Shown: positions 40,387-52,783, counted from the first letter of the stretch. The stretch is DNA of 64,000 nt from Kitasatospora viridis (GCF_007829815.1 NZ_VIWT01000001.1:3681501-3745500); one strand, 5' to 3'. Numbers and translations: made by a program. The notes: generated from the sequence alone by a model not told the origin.

Positions 40387-41470
40387 CGAACCGCTCGTCC
40401 TGGGCATCGAGACCTCCTGCGACGAGACCGGCGTCGGCATCGTGCGCGGCACCACGCTGCTCGCCGACGCGGTGGCCTCCAGCGTCAACGACCACGCGCG
40501 GTTCGGCGGGGTGGTGCCGGAGATCGCCAGCCGGGCCCACCTGGAGGCGATGGTCCCGACCATCCAGCGGGCGCTGGACACCGCCGGGATCAAGGCGAGC
40601 GACCTGGACGGCATCGCGGTCACCGCCGGCCCCGGCCTGGCCGGCGCGCTGCTCGTCGGGGTCAGCGCGGCCAAGGCCTACGCCTGGGCCCTGGACAAGC
40701 CGCTCTACGGGGTCAACCACCTCGCCTCGCACATCTGCGTGGACCAGCTGGAGCACGGCCGGCTGCCCGAGCCGACCATGGCGCTGCTGGTCTCCGGCGG
40801 CCACTCCTCGCTGCTGCTCACCAGCGACATCACCAGCGACGTGCGCCCGCTCGGCGCCACCATCGACGACGCGGCCGGCGAGGCCTTCGACAAGGTGGCC
40901 CGGGTGCTGGGCCTGGGCTTCCCCGGCGGCCCGGTGGTGGACCGGATGGCCCGCGAGGGCGACCGCAAGGCGATCCACTTCCCGCGCGGCCTGAGCGGAC
41001 CGAAGGACCCGGAGTACGACTTCTCGTTCTCCGGCCTGAAGACCGCGGTGGCCCGCTGGGTGGAGGCCAAGCGGCGGGCCGGCGAGGACGTGCCGGTCGC
41101 GGACGTCGCGGCCTCCTTCCAGGAGGCGGTCACCGACGTGCTGACCCGCAAGGCGGTCAAGGCCTGCAAGGACAACGACGTGGACCACCTGATGATCGGC
41201 GGCGGGGTGGCGGCCAACTCCCGGCTGCGGGCGATGGCCGAGCAGCGCTGCGAGCGGGCCGGCATCCGGCTGCGGGTGCCGCGCCCGGGCCTGTGCACCG
41301 ACAACGGGGCGATGGTGGCCGCGCTCGGCGCCGAGATGGTGTGGCGCAACCGGGAGCCGTCCGCGCTGGACCTGTCGGCCGACTCCTCGCTGCCGCTCAC
41401 CGAGGTGTCGATCGCCGCGCCGGTCCACACCGACGTGCACGGCGAGGCGTACCGCGCGCTGGGGAAGTAG
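40379..41470 (+). CDS. tsaD: tRNA N6-adenosine threonylcarbamoyltransferase TsaD
   Basis: The 363-residue enzyme transfers the threonylcarbamoyl group to A37 of tRNA. The start [15 protein letters not shown] and the metal-binding His114 and His118 in NHLASH are intact; [27 protein letters not shown] and [11 protein letters not shown] also fit. It overlaps rimI by 8 nt. tsaE, tsaB and tsaD together make a complete t6A set apart from tsaC. Confidence 0.97.
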   Translation: MADEPLVLGIETSCDETGVGIVRGTTLLADAVASSVNDHARFGGVVPEIASRAHLEAMVPTIQRALDTAGIKASDLDGIAVTAGPGLAGALLVGVSAAKAYAWALDKPLYGVNHLASHICVDQLEHGRLPEPTMALLVSGGHSSLLLTSDITSDVRPLGATIDDAAGEAFDKVARVLGLGFPGGPVVDRMAREGDRKAIHFPRGLSGPKDPEYDFSFSGLKTAVARWVEAKRRAGEDVPVADVAASFQEAVTDVLTRKAVKACKDNDVDHLMIGGGVAANSRLRAMAEQRCERAGIRLRVPRPGLCTDNGAMVAALGAEMVWRNREPSALDLSADSSLPLTEVSIAAPVHTDVHGEAYRALGK

Positions 41471-41472
41471 CG

Positions 41473-41754
41473 GTGCGGGCGGCGATGTGGGAGGCCCGGG
41501 CCGTCGACGGGCGCGGGGCCGAACTGCTCGGCTGGGCCCGGGAGCGGCTGCTGCCGGCGCTGGCCGGGGCGAGTCGGCTGGAGCTGCTCAGCGCGCCCGG
41601 TGACCGGGTGCTGGTGATCGCCTGGTGGCCGGAGGGGGTCCAGCCGGGCGCACCGGTGGAGCCGCCGGCCGAGTTGCTGGCGCGTCCGGTCCACCGCTGG
41701 TCCTTCCGCAGCGAGTATGTAGTCTCGGAGCAGCCTGCCGAATCGGACAGGTGA
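41473..41754 (+). CDS. Small conserved-type protein downstream of tsaD
   Basis: GTG 41473 lies 2 nt after tsaD. The 93-residue product reads like a small ferredoxin-like/ABM-type domain (AAMWEARAVDGRGAELLGWA; DRVLVIAWWPEG; HRWSFRSEYVV) and has no signal or membrane segment. The function is unknown. Close spacing to tsaD and biased codon use support coding. Confidence 0.7.
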   Translation: MRAAMWEARAVDGRGAELLGWARERLLPALAGASRLELLSAPGDRVLVIAWWPEGVQPGAPVEPPAELLARPVHRWSFRSEYVVSEQPAESDR

Positions 41755-41801
41755 CCGCTCGTCAGATCACCAGACAACAGCACCGGGGAGAGCACGGCAC
41801 C

Positions 41802-42701
41802 GTGAAGACCGAGTCCAGGAGCCGTGCCACGGCCGTCGCCGCCGGCGCCCTCGCGCTGATCGCCGTGGTGAGCGGCTGCTCCAGCAGCTCGTCCGGCGGC
41901 GGGGCCAACGCCGCCCCGGCGCCCACCGGCGCCGCAGCCGACAACCCGTCAGCGGGCGCCTCCCCGGCCGCCCCGGGCAGCCCGGCGGCCGGCGGCGCCG
42001 TCTCGGCGGCCGCCTGGGCCAAGTGGAAGCTCCAGCCGCTGCCGGCCCCGCCCGCCCCGCCCGCCGACAAGCCGATCAAGCTCACCAAGACCGGCCAGGT
42101 CCCGGTCTTCAGCTCGGTCCCCACCACCGACAAGGTGGTCTTCGTGACCATCGACGACGGGCAGGAGAAGGACCCCAAGTTCATCGACATGATGAACGAC
42201 CTGAAGATCCCGATCACCATGTTCCTGATGGACGACGCGATCAAGAGCGACTACGGCTACTTCAAGCCGCTGCAGGCCGCCGGCAACTCCATCCAGAACC
42301 ACACCCTGCACCACCCGGCGATGAGCACCAAGACCTTCGACCAGCAGAAGCAGGAGGTCTGCGGCGACCAGCAGGTGCTGACCAAGGAGTACGGCACCGC
42401 GCCGTTCCTGTTCCGCCCGCCCTACGGCGACGGGGCCAACACCGCCAACCTCAACAACGCCGTGCAGCAGTGCGGTCCGCGCGCCGTCGTGCTCTGGCGC
42501 GAGACCATGCAGATCCACGACATGCAGTACCAGGGCGCCAAGCAGCTCCACCCTGGCGACATCATCCTGGTCCACTTCCGCGGCCCCAAGGACCTCAAGG
42601 GCGAGACCATGACCGAGATGTTCGGCGAACTGCTCAGCCGGATCCAGGAACAGGGCTTCGCGGTGGCCCGCCTGGACGACTACATCCAGCCGCCGAGCTG
42701 A
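41802..42701 (+). CDS. Polysaccharide deacetylase family lipoprotein
   Basis: The 299-residue protein has a lipoprotein signal with lipobox VVSGC, then a Ser/Ala/Pro linker. The NodB domain shows TIDDG (residues 116-120, where TFDDG is usual), the metal histidines His167 and His171 in NHTLHHP, RPPYGDG and DIILVHFRG. It probably acts outside the membrane on an amino-sugar polymer. GTG 41802 follows GGGGAG. It converges with the next gene, 7 nt apart. Confidence 0.9.
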   Translation: MKTESRSRATAVAAGALALIAVVSGCSSSSSGGGANAAPAPTGAAADNPSAGASPAAPGSPAAGGAVSAAAWAKWKLQPLPAPPAPPADKPIKLTKTGQVPVFSSVPTTDKVVFVTIDDGQEKDPKFIDMMNDLKIPITMFLMDDAIKSDYGYFKPLQAAGNSIQNHTLHHPAMSTKTFDQQKQEVCGDQQVLTKEYGTAPFLFRPPYGDGANTANLNNAVQQCGPRAVVLWRETMQIHDMQYQGAKQLHPGDIILVHFRGPKDLKGETMTEMFGELLSRIQEQGFAVARLDDYIQPPS

Positions 42702-42708
42702 GCCGGGG

Positions 42709-43884
42709 TCAGACCGGCAGCCCGCGCCCCAGGAGCATCATCGGAGCCGTTCCGATCCGGGTGAGCACGATCACCGCGGAGTTCACCCCTTCGGGGCGGA
42801 GCTTCTTCCGCAACTCGTCGGGCTCGACGGCGAAGCCGCGCTTCTTGATGGTGAGGGTGCCGAGTTGGCGCTCGCGGACCAGGGCCCTGAGCTTCTTGAC
42901 GTTGAACGGGAGCACGTCGGTGATCTCGTACGGGGTGGCGAACGGGGTGCGGGTCAGGGTGTCGGAGGTCAGGTAGGCGATGTGCGGGTCGAGCAGGGTG
43001 GCGTCGCCGAGGAGTTCGGCGGTCTCGGCGACCAGGTGGGCGCGGATCACGGCGCCGTCCGGCTCGTAGAGGTAGCGGCGGACCGGGCCGGCGGCGACGT
43101 CGGGCAGCCGGCCGCCGGTGAGGGTGTGGCCGCCGGGCAGCAGGGTGGCGCGGTGCGGGTGTTCGGCGCCGGTGCCGAACCAGAGGACGGCCTCCTTGAC
43201 GTCCCCGCCGTCCGAGACCCACTCGGCCTCGGCGTCCTCGGGGACCGCCTCGTGCGGGATGCCGGGGGCCACCTTGAGCGCGCCGAACCGGGCGGAGCGG
43301 CCGGCCCCGATCGCCCAGGAGAGCGGCGGGGAGTAGGCCTCGGGGTCGAAGATCCGGCCCCGGGCGCCGCGCCGGGCCGGGTCGGTGAAGACCGCGTCGA
43401 AGCCGCTGGTGTCGGTCTCGGTGACGTCCGCGCGGCGCACCTCGATCCGGTCGGCCAGGCCGAGCGCGGCGGCGTTGGCGGCGGCCACCGCGCAGGTGAG
43501 CGGGTCCCGGTCGACGGCCAGCACGGAGATGCCGGCCCGGGCCAGCGCGATCGCGTCGCCGCCGATCCCGCCGCACAGGTCGGCCAGCCGGCGCACCCCG
43601 AGGGCGGCGAACCGGGCGGCCCGCAGGTCGGCCACGCTGCTCCTGGTCGCCTGTTCGACGCCGTCGGGGGTGAAGAACATCCGCTCGGCGTCCGCGCCGA
43701 ACTTCGCGCGGGCGCGCTGGCGCAGCCGTTCCTGGCCGATCGCGGCGGACACCAGCTCCGGCGGGTGCGCCCGGCGCAGCCGGGTGGCCGCGGCGAGTTC
43801 CGCGTTCGGGGTCAATCCCCGGACCTCGTCCAGGAGTTGGCGTCCCTCGTCGGTGAGCAGTGCGTCGAAGTTCTCGGTGTCCAC
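42709..43884 (-). CDS. SAM-dependent methyltransferase with THUMP-like domain
   Basis: The 391-residue protein has a class I methyltransferase core: motif I LADLCGGIGGDAIALA, the acidic VLAVDRDPLT and a DPARR motif in VFTDPARRGARG. The C-terminal 100 residues (VKKLRALVRERQLGTLTIKK; LRKKLRPEG) resemble the THUMP-like RNA-binding domain of such proteins. An RNA substrate is likely by family; which one is unknown. Confidence 0.88.
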   Translation of the reverse strand: MDTENFDALLTDEGRQLLDEVRGLTPNAELAAATRLRRAHPPELVSAAIGQERLRQRARAKFGADAERMFFTPDGVEQATRSSVADLRAARFAALGVRRLADLCGGIGGDAIALARAGISVLAVDRDPLTCAVAAANAAALGLADRIEVRRADVTETDTSGFDAVFTDPARRGARGRIFDPEAYSPPLSWAIGAGRSARFGALKVAPGIPHEAVPEDAEAEWVSDGGDVKEAVLWFGTGAEHPHRATLLPGGHTLTGGRLPDVAAGPVRRYLYEPDGAVIRAHLVAETAELLGDATLLDPHIAYLTSDTLTRTPFATPYEITDVLPFNVKKLRALVRERQLGTLTIKKRGFAVEPDELRKKLRPEGVNSAVIVLTRIGTAPMMLLGRGLPV

Positions 43885-43932
43885 CAGATGATTGTCCCGG
43901 TGGTCCGGCTGGTGAAATCGCCGGGCGCGCCG

Positions 43933-43959
43933 TTGGCACTCTGGTTGACTGAGTGCTAA
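43933..43959 (+). promoter_or_regulatory. CIRCE element 1 (HrcA operator) of groES-groEL
   Basis: TTGGCACTC-N9-GAGTGCTAA matches the CIRCE consensus TTAGCACTC-N9-GAGTGCTAA with one mismatch. It overlaps the -35 of the promoter. Confidence 0.95.
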
Positions 43960-43973
43960 CCGCCGCCTATGGT
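43945..43973 (+). promoter_or_regulatory. groES-groEL promoter
   Basis: TTGACT (43945-43950) and TATGGT (43968-43973) are 17 nt apart and sit within and just after CIRCE 1. HrcA bound there would block RNA polymerase. Confidence 0.8.
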
Positions 43974-43978
43974 CGTTC

Positions 43979-44006
43979 TTGGCACTCCCCCCTGGGGGAG
44001 TGCTAA
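43979..44006 (+). promoter_or_regulatory. CIRCE element 2 with 10-nt spacer
   Basis: TTGGCACTC-N10-GAGTGCTAA lies just downstream of the -10. The half-sites are the same as in CIRCE 1, but the spacer CCCCCTGGGG is one base longer than the canonical 9, giving an almost continuous hairpin (GCACTCCCCC/GGGGGAGTGC). Confidence 0.85.
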
Positions 44007-44100
44007 CGCGACGATACCGGTCTGACCCCCGCGACGGCAGGCTCGGAGCTTCGCCCCTACCTGTTAGACAACCCCGTAATCTCCGAAGGGGAGCTCGGAC

Positions 44101-46171
<2,071 letters not shown>

Positions 46172-46200
46172 CGCACGGCACAGCAGGGCAGAGCACGGCT

Positions 46201-46249
46201 CCGGACGGCCCGGCGCCCCCGCTTCGGCGGGCGGCGCCGGGCCGTCCGG
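46201..46249 (+). terminator. Terminator after groEL
   Basis: CCGGACGGCCCGGCGCC (46201-46217) pairs perfectly over 17 bp with 46233-46249, capped by a CCCGC-TTCG-GCGGG stem. Confidence 0.9.
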
Positions 46250-46268
46250 CCGTTCGGCGCGGGCCGTC

Positions 46269-46274
46269 TACCCT
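46269..46274 (+). promoter_or_regulatory. Candidate -10 of the LysR-type gene (leaderless)
   Basis: TACCCT ends 7 nt before the ATG at 46282. No Shine-Dalgarno sequence precedes the start. Confidence 0.4.
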
Positions 46275-46281
46275 GGGGCGC

Positions 46282-47277
46282 ATGATCGAGGCACGGCATC
46301 TGAGGGTCCTCCGCGCGGTGGCGCGCACCGGCTCGTTCTCCGCGGCGGCCCGCGAGCTCGGCTGCACCCAGCCGGCGATCAGTCAGCAGATGAAGGCGCT
46401 GGAGAAGGCCGTGGAGCTGCCGCTGGTGGTGCGCTCCGGGCGCGGGGTGCAGCTGAGCGAGGCCGGCGAGGTGCTGCTCAAGCACGCCTCCGGGATCCTG
46501 GCCGGGCTGAGCGCCGCCGAGCAGGAGGTGGCCGCGATCGCCGGGCTGCGGGCCGGCCGGGTCCGGCTGGTCTCCTTCCCGACCGCGAGCTCCACCCTGG
46601 TGCCGCCGGCCGTCGCCCGGCTGCGGGGCGCCCATCCGGGGGTGCGCGTGTCGCTGGTGGAGGCCGAGCCGCCCGAGTCGCTGGCGATGCTGCGCGGCGG
46701 TGAGTGCGAGATCGCGCTGGCCTTCCGCTACCCGGACGGTGCCGGGCCGGCGGTGCCGGCGCACGGGGCCTCCCGGGCGGCCCGGGCCCAGGCGGTGCTG
46801 GCGGCGGCCGAGAGCAGTGCCGCCGGGGACTGGTCCGACCTGGTGGTCCGTCCGCTGCTGGACGATCCGATGGTCGGGCTGCTGCCGCCCGGGCACCCGC
46901 TGGCCGGCCGGGACGGCGCCGAGCCGGTGCGGCTGGACGAGCTGGCCGGCGAGCAGTGGATCGCGGGCTGCCCGCAGTGCCGCGGGCACCTGGTGGAGCT
47001 GTGCGGCCAGGCGGGTTTCGAGCCGCGGATCGACTTCGCCACCGACGACTACCCGGCGGTGGTCGGCCTGGTGGCGGCCGGGCTCGGTGTGGCGGTGCTG
47101 CCGGGGCTGGCGCTCTCGGCGGTGCGGCCCGGCACCGTGGCGGCCGTGCCGGTGCACACGGCGGCCGGCGGGCCGGCCCGGCGCGAGGTGGTGGCGCTGA
47201 CCCTGCCGGACCTGGCCGAGGTGCCGGCCGTCGCGCTCATGCTCGACCGGCTCGCCGAAACGGCGGCCGGTCGGTAG
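46282..47277 (+). CDS. LysR-family transcriptional regulator
   Basis: The 331-residue protein has an N-terminal winged helix-turn-helix ([36 protein letters not shown]) and a periplasmic-binding-protein-like effector domain. The effector domain has a Cys cluster, [20 protein letters not shown]. Targets are unknown; it is not divergent from a likely target gene. It converges with whiD over a 43-nt gap. Confidence 0.93.
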   Translation: MIEARHLRVLRAVARTGSFSAAARELGCTQPAISQQMKALEKAVELPLVVRSGRGVQLSEAGEVLLKHASGILAGLSAAEQEVAAIAGLRAGRVRLVSFPTASSTLVPPAVARLRGAHPGVRVSLVEAEPPESLAMLRGGECEIALAFRYPDGAGPAVPAHGASRAARAQAVLAAAESSAAGDWSDLVVRPLLDDPMVGLLPPGHPLAGRDGAEPVRLDELAGEQWIAGCPQCRGHLVELCGQAGFEPRIDFATDDYPAVVGLVAAGLGVAVLPGLALSAVRPGTVAAVPVHTAAGGPARREVVALTLPDLAEVPAVALMLDRLAETAAGR

Positions 47278-47320
47278 CGGCGGGGGCGCCCGCAAGCAGG
47301 AACGTTTCGTCAGGCCCGCC

Positions 47321-47635
47321 TCACTGACGGACGGTCAGCGGGACCTCGACCGCGCGGTGCCGGGCGCGGCCCTGCAGCTCCTCGCGCTCGTCCTCGGTCA
47401 GCCCGCCCCAGACGCCGTACGGCTCGCGGACCGCCAGCGCGTGCGCCGCGCACTGGGTGCGGACCGGGCAGCGCATGCACACCTCCTTGGCGCTCTGCTC
47501 GCGCGAACTGCGGGCGGCGCCGCGTTCGCCCTCCGGGTGGAAGAAGAGCGAACTGTCCACGCCGCGGCACGCGGCGGAGAGCTGCCAGTCCCATAGATCA
47601 GCGTTCGGACCGGGGAGTCGGGAGAAATCTGCCAT
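47321..47635 (-). CDS. whiD: WhiB-family developmental regulator WhiD
   Basis: The 104-residue protein has the four iron-sulfur cysteines Cys23, Cys53, Cys56 and Cys62 and the WhiB turn GVWGG (74-78) followed by a basic stretch. WhiB-like proteins bind a 4Fe-4S cluster and partner the principal sigma factor. The N terminus MADFSRLPGPNADLWDWQL and divergence from bldM identify whiD, needed for late sporulation in S. coelicolor. It is a few residues shorter at the C terminus than I recall for S. coelicolor WhiD. Confidence 0.92.
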   Translation of the reverse strand: MADFSRLPGPNADLWDWQLSAACRGVDSSLFFHPEGERGAARSSREQSAKEVCMRCPVRTQCAAHALAVREPYGVWGGLTEDEREELQGRARHRAVEVPLTVRQ

Positions 47636-47964
47636 GGCTCATTTCCCTTCGAAGAGGGTTCCGTGCGGCGAGGCTGCGAGGCGCCGGGGTGGACACCTGG
47701 AAATATGACTTACGGCTGTCTACGGGACAAGTCACCCACAGACTCACGTAACAGTCAATGATCGTACAAAAGCTATAAAAACGGACGAACCGGGCAAGAA
47801 GGAAGTCGGCCGGGCTGTGGCAATCGGGTGGCAGCGGTCCGCGGTGGCGCGCTGGGTTGTGCGCCCTCCCCGGTCGATGAGCGCAAAAGAGCGGTGTGCA
47901 CCCCGCGATGCGGCTGATCAGTGATGGGTCGGCCACGTACAGTGGTGGAGATGGCCCTGAAGGC

Positions 47965-47992
47965 CGTAACTCATTCGAGTGACGGTCGTTGG
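47965..47992 (+). promoter_or_regulatory. Candidate BldN-type promoter of bldM
   Basis: CGTAAC (47965-47970), a 16-nt spacer and CGTTGG (47987-47992) match the recalled sigma-BldN consensus CGTAAC-N16-CGTTGA at all but the last base. In S. coelicolor one bldM promoter is BldN-dependent. The rest of the 47636-48030 gap shows no ORF; I saw no clear WhiG site. Confidence 0.7.
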
Positions 47993-48030
47993 AAGTGCGG
48001 AGAGTGTTCGTACCAGCCAGGAGGCTCAAC

Positions 48031-48063
48031 GTGACGCGGATCAGCTGCGGAGGACGGTCATGA
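48031..48063 (+). CDS. Putative 10-codon leader ORF overlapping the bldM start
   Basis: GTG 48031 is preceded at 6 nt by a perfect AGGAGG (48019-48024). The frame encodes VTRISCGGRS and ends at TGA 48061-48063, which overlaps the bldM ATG as ATGA. The bldM ribosome-binding site (GGAGGA) lies inside it. This arrangement would couple bldM translation to the leader; no expression evidence is available. Confidence 0.5.
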   Translation: MTRISCGGRS

Positions 48064-48671
48064 CTTCCGTTCTCGTTTGCGACGATTCACCGCTTGCCCG
48101 GGAGGCGCTGCGCCGTGCGGTGGCGACCGTGCCGGGTGTCGACCGGGTGACCACGGCGACCAACGGTGAGGAGGTCCTGCGCCGCTGGGTGGCCGACCGT
48201 TCCGACCTCGTACTGATGGACGTCCGGATGCCCGGGCTCGGCGGGGTGGAGACGGTGCGCCGGCTGCTGTCGGCCGACCCCGGCGCCCGGATCATCATGC
48301 TCACCGTCGCCGAGGACCTGGACGGGGTGGCCCTCGCGGTGGCCGCCGGCGCCCGCGGGTACCTGCACAAGGACGCCTCCCGGGCGGAACTGCGGGCCAC
48401 CGTGACCCAGGCGCTGGCCGACCCGACCTGGCGGCTCGCGCCGCGCCGGCTGCGCAGCCCCGACATGGGCGCCGCACCGACCCTGACGGCCCGTGAGATC
48501 CAGGTGCTGGAGGGGATGAGCCACGGTCGCAGCAACGCCGAGATCGGTCGTGAGCTGTTCCTCTCCGAGGACACCGTGAAGACCCACGCCCGACGCCTGT
48601 TCAAGAAGTTGGGCGCGTCCGACCGGGCGCACGCGGTGGCCCTGGGCTTCCGCTGGGGCCTGGTCCGCTGA
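48060..48671 (+). CDS. bldM: Developmental response regulator BldM
   Basis: The 203-residue protein has a receiver domain (VLVCDDSPLAREALR, phospho-acceptor position Asp54 in LVLMDVRMPG, IIMLTV, YLHKDAS) and a LuxR-type helix-turn-helix (LTAREIQVLEGMSHGRSNAE; EDTVKTHARRLFKKLGASDR). It is nearly identical to S. coelicolor BldM as I recall it. BldM drives aerial growth and, with WhiI, sporulation genes; it has no partner kinase gene here. ATG 48060 follows GGAGGA at 48049-48054. Confidence 0.95.
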   Translation: MTSVLVCDDSPLAREALRRAVATVPGVDRVTTATNGEEVLRRWVADRSDLVLMDVRMPGLGGVETVRRLLSADPGARIIMLTVAEDLDGVALAVAAGARGYLHKDASRAELRATVTQALADPTWRLAPRRLRSPDMGAAPTLTAREIQVLEGMSHGRSNAEIGRELFLSEDTVKTHARRLFKKLGASDRAHAVALGFRWGLVR

Positions 48672-48691
48672 CGGCGGGCGCACGGGGGAGT

Positions 48692-48728
48692 CGCGCCCCT
48701 TCCCCGGTCGGCCGGGGAGCGGGGCGCG
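48692..48728 (+). terminator. Terminator after bldM
   Basis: CGCGCCCC/GGGGCGCG and CCCCGG/CCGGGG stems stack around a TCGG loop with a small internal loop. Confidence 0.75.
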
Positions 48729-48934
48729 CCGGTTCCCGAACCGGTGGCGATTCACGGGGGAGGGCCTAGGTCGTTCGGCGGTGGAGGCTGCACCATGGAG
48801 GGGTGGAGCACGATGGCGGCGGGAGCGGGGGTGGCTCGGTGACGGCGACGGACGACGCGGCAGCGGATAACGTTCCGGTGCACAACTCCGGACGCGGTGC
48901 GACGTTTCCCGACTCGACCAGGCACCATGGACCG

Positions 48935-49606
48935 ATGCGTGACGACGAGCCCGACGACGACCGCGGAACGAGCGATCTGCCGTCGGCCGAGCCGGAGCCC
49001 CGAACGGGTGGGCGCCGCCGGTCGGCGGGCACGGGGACATCGCCGCTGGTCGCCGAGCTGGTCTCGGCGGCGGTGCGCGGAGAGGGCCCGGCGACTGACG
49101 CACTGTTGGCCTACGTCCACCCCCTGGTGCAGCGCTACTGCCGCGGTCGGCTGGTCCGGCTGCCCGGCGGCGCCCGGCACCACGTGGACGACGTGGCCCA
49201 GGAGGTCTGCGTGGCGGTGCTCTGCGCGCTGCCGCGCTACCGGGACGAGGGGCGGCCGTTCGAGGCCTTCGTCTACTCCATCGCCGCGCACAAGATCGCC
49301 GATCTGCAGCGGGCCGCGATGCGCGGGCCCGGCTCCACGGTGATCCCGCCGGACGACATGCCCGAGGTGCCGGACGAGGCGCTCGGCCCGGAGGAGCGGG
49401 CGCTGCTCAGCAGCGACGCGGCCTGGATGCGCGAGCTGCTGTCCAATCTGCCGGCCCGTCAGCGCGAGCTGGTGCTGCTGCGGATCGCCGCCGGACTCTC
49501 CGCCGAGGAGACCGGCGAGATGCTCGGCATGTCGCCGGGCGCGGTCCGGGTGGCCCAGCACCGGGCGCTCAGCCGGCTGCGTGCGCTGGCCGAGGAGTCG
49601 GCCTGA
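48935..49606 (+). CDS. shbA: ECF-type RNA polymerase sigma factor (ShbA/SigD type)
   Basis: The 223-residue form (from ATG 48935) has sigma region 2 ([54 protein letters not shown]) and region 4 ([35 protein letters not shown]). In Streptomyces the orthologue next to bldM (ShbA) transcribes hrdB, and Mycobacterium SigD occupies the same site. GTG starts at 48839 or 48803 are possible; the upstream stretch is low-complexity and unlike the family. Confidence 0.88.
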   Translation: MRDDEPDDDRGTSDLPSAEPEPRTGGRRRSAGTGTSPLVAELVSAAVRGEGPATDALLAYVHPLVQRYCRGRLVRLPGGARHHVDDVAQEVCVAVLCALPRYRDEGRPFEAFVYSIAAHKIADLQRAAMRGPGSTVIPPDDMPEVPDEALGPEERALLSSDAAWMRELLSNLPARQRELVLLRIAAGLSAEETGEMLGMSPGAVRVAQHRALSRLRALAEESA

Positions 49607-49824
49607 GGCCGTGACCCCGGGCCGGTGGAATCGGTAGGCCGGGGGCGCGGTTGTCAAGAGGGCGCGTCGCACGCGCTCCGAGTGCCAGTACCATGGGGTA
49701 TCGGCGCCTGGACAGGTTGCCAAAGATCCGCCCGGATGAGCGGCGTCACCTCGTAGGTTCATCCAAATGGCGGTGCTTCTGGCTCTCCTGCGTGTGCCGG
49801 TGAACGCGCCCCGCGACCCTCTGA

Positions 49825-51375
<1,551 letters not shown>

Positions 51376-51381
51376 GCTGAC

Positions 51382-51418
51382 GCGAAGGCCCGCCACCAAC
51401 CCGGTGGCGGGCCTTCGC
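51382..51418 (+). terminator. Terminator after guaB
   Basis: GCGAAGGCCCGCCACC (51382-51397) and GGTGGCGGGCCTTCGC (51403-51418) form a perfect 16-bp stem with a 5-nt loop. Confidence 0.9.
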
Positions 51419-51474
51419 GCGTCCGTCCGGGATACTGGTGGGCGTTCGTGAGCAGCACAGCAGAGAGGCTCGAA

Positions 51475-52590
51475 GTGACTGAGATCGAGATCGGGCGAGG
51501 CAAGCGCGGCCGCCGGGCGTACTCCTTCGACGACATCGCCGTCGTCCCCAGCCGCCGCACCCGGGACCCGAAGGAGGTCTCGATCGCCTGGCAGATCGAC
51601 GCCTACCGCTTCGAGCTGCCGTTCCTGGCGGCCCCGATGGACAGCGTGGTCTCGCCGGCGCAGGCCATCGCGATCGGCAAGCTGGGCGGCCTCGGGGTGC
51701 TCAACCTGGAAGGCCTGTGGACCCGGTACGAGGACCCGCAGCCGCTGCTCGACGAGATCGCGGAGATCCCGGACGAGGCCGCCGCGACCCGCCGCCTCCA
51801 GGAGATCTACGCCGCGCCGATCCAGGCCGAGCTGATCGGCCGTCGGATCAAGGAGGTGCGCGAGTCCGGCGTGGTGACCGCCGCCGCGCTCTCCCCGCAG
51901 CGCACCGCCGAGTTCTCCAAGGCCGTGGTCGACGCCGGCGTCGACGTCTTCGTGATCCGCGGCACCACGGTCTCCGCCGAGCACGTCTCCGGTGCCGCCG
52001 AGCCGCTCAACCTCAAGCAGTTCATCTACGAGCTCGACGTGCCGGTGATCGTCGGCGGCTGCGCCACCTACACCGCCGCGCTGCACCTGATGCGCACCGG
52101 CGCGGCCGGCGTGCTGGTCGGCTTCGGCGGCGGCGCCGCCCACACCACCCGCAACGTGCTGGGCATCCAGGTGCCGATGGCCACCGCGGTCGCCGACGTG
52201 GCCGCCGCCCGCCGCGACTACATGGACGAGTCCGGCGGCCGCTACGTGCACGTGATCGCCGACGGCGGCGTGGGCTACAGCGGTGACATCGCCAAGGCGG
52301 TGGCCTGCGGCGCCGACGCGGTGATGATCGGCGCCGCGCTGGCCCGGGCCACCGACGCGCCCGGCAAGGGCCACCACTGGGGCATGGAGGCGGTCCACGA
52401 GGAGCTGCCGCGCGGCAAGCGGGTCAACCTGGGCACCGTCGGCACCACCGAGGAGATCCTCACCGGCCCCTCGCACACCCCGGACGGCACGATGAACCTG
52501 TTCGGCGCGCTGCGCCGGGCGATGGCCACCACCGGCTACTCCGAGCTCAAGGAGTTCCAGCGGGTCGAGGTCACGGTCAGCACCCGCTGA
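51475..52590 (+). CDS. guaB3: GuaB3 family IMP dehydrogenase-related protein
   Basis: The 371-residue barrel protein has the GuaB3 start TEIEIGRGKRGRRAYSFDD and family segments LPFLAAPMDSVVSPAQA and VIADGGVGYSGDIAKAVACG. It lacks CBS domains and I see no GxGSxCxT catalytic loop. It is found beside guaB across actinobacteria; the reaction it catalyses is not settled. GTG 51475 is preferred (GAGAGG at 51463-51468) over an ATG/GTG at 51448. Confidence 0.93.
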   Translation: MTEIEIGRGKRGRRAYSFDDIAVVPSRRTRDPKEVSIAWQIDAYRFELPFLAAPMDSVVSPAQAIAIGKLGGLGVLNLEGLWTRYEDPQPLLDEIAEIPDEAAATRRLQEIYAAPIQAELIGRRIKEVRESGVVTAAALSPQRTAEFSKAVVDAGVDVFVIRGTTVSAEHVSGAAEPLNLKQFIYELDVPVIVGGCATYTAALHLMRTGAAGVLVGFGGGAAHTTRNVLGIQVPMATAVADVAAARRDYMDESGGRYVHVIADGGVGYSGDIAKAVACGADAVMIGAALARATDAPGKGHHWGMEAVHEELPRGKRVNLGTVGTTEEILTGPSHTPDGTMNLFGALRRAMATTGYSELKEFQRVEVTVSTR

Positions 52591-52605
52591 ACCGGAAGCT
52601 GAACC

Positions 52606-52652
52606 ACCGTCAGCCGGGGTGCCGTCCGAGAGGCGGAACCCCGGCTGACGGT
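52606..52652 (+). terminator. Terminator after guaB3
   Basis: ACCGTCAGCCGGGGT (52606-52620) and ACCCCGGCTGACGGT (52638-52652) form a perfect 15-bp stem, followed by TATTTC. Confidence 0.9.
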
Positions 52653-52783
52653 TATTTCGGGGTCGCGTGAACAGGACCGCGCGGCACAGGGGATGATGGG
52701 GGTTCGACCGTTCCGCAGGTCCGCGCGCCGCGAGCGGACGGTCCGTCACCTGACCGGCAGCAGCACATGGGGGAACGCCCGAG

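Noticed and set aside
47733..47790. A second BldN-like (CGTAAC at 47747) or WhiG-like (TAAA at 47776) promoter upstream of bldM
   Set aside because: The matching downstream elements at the required spacing (CGTTGA; GCCGATAA) are absent.
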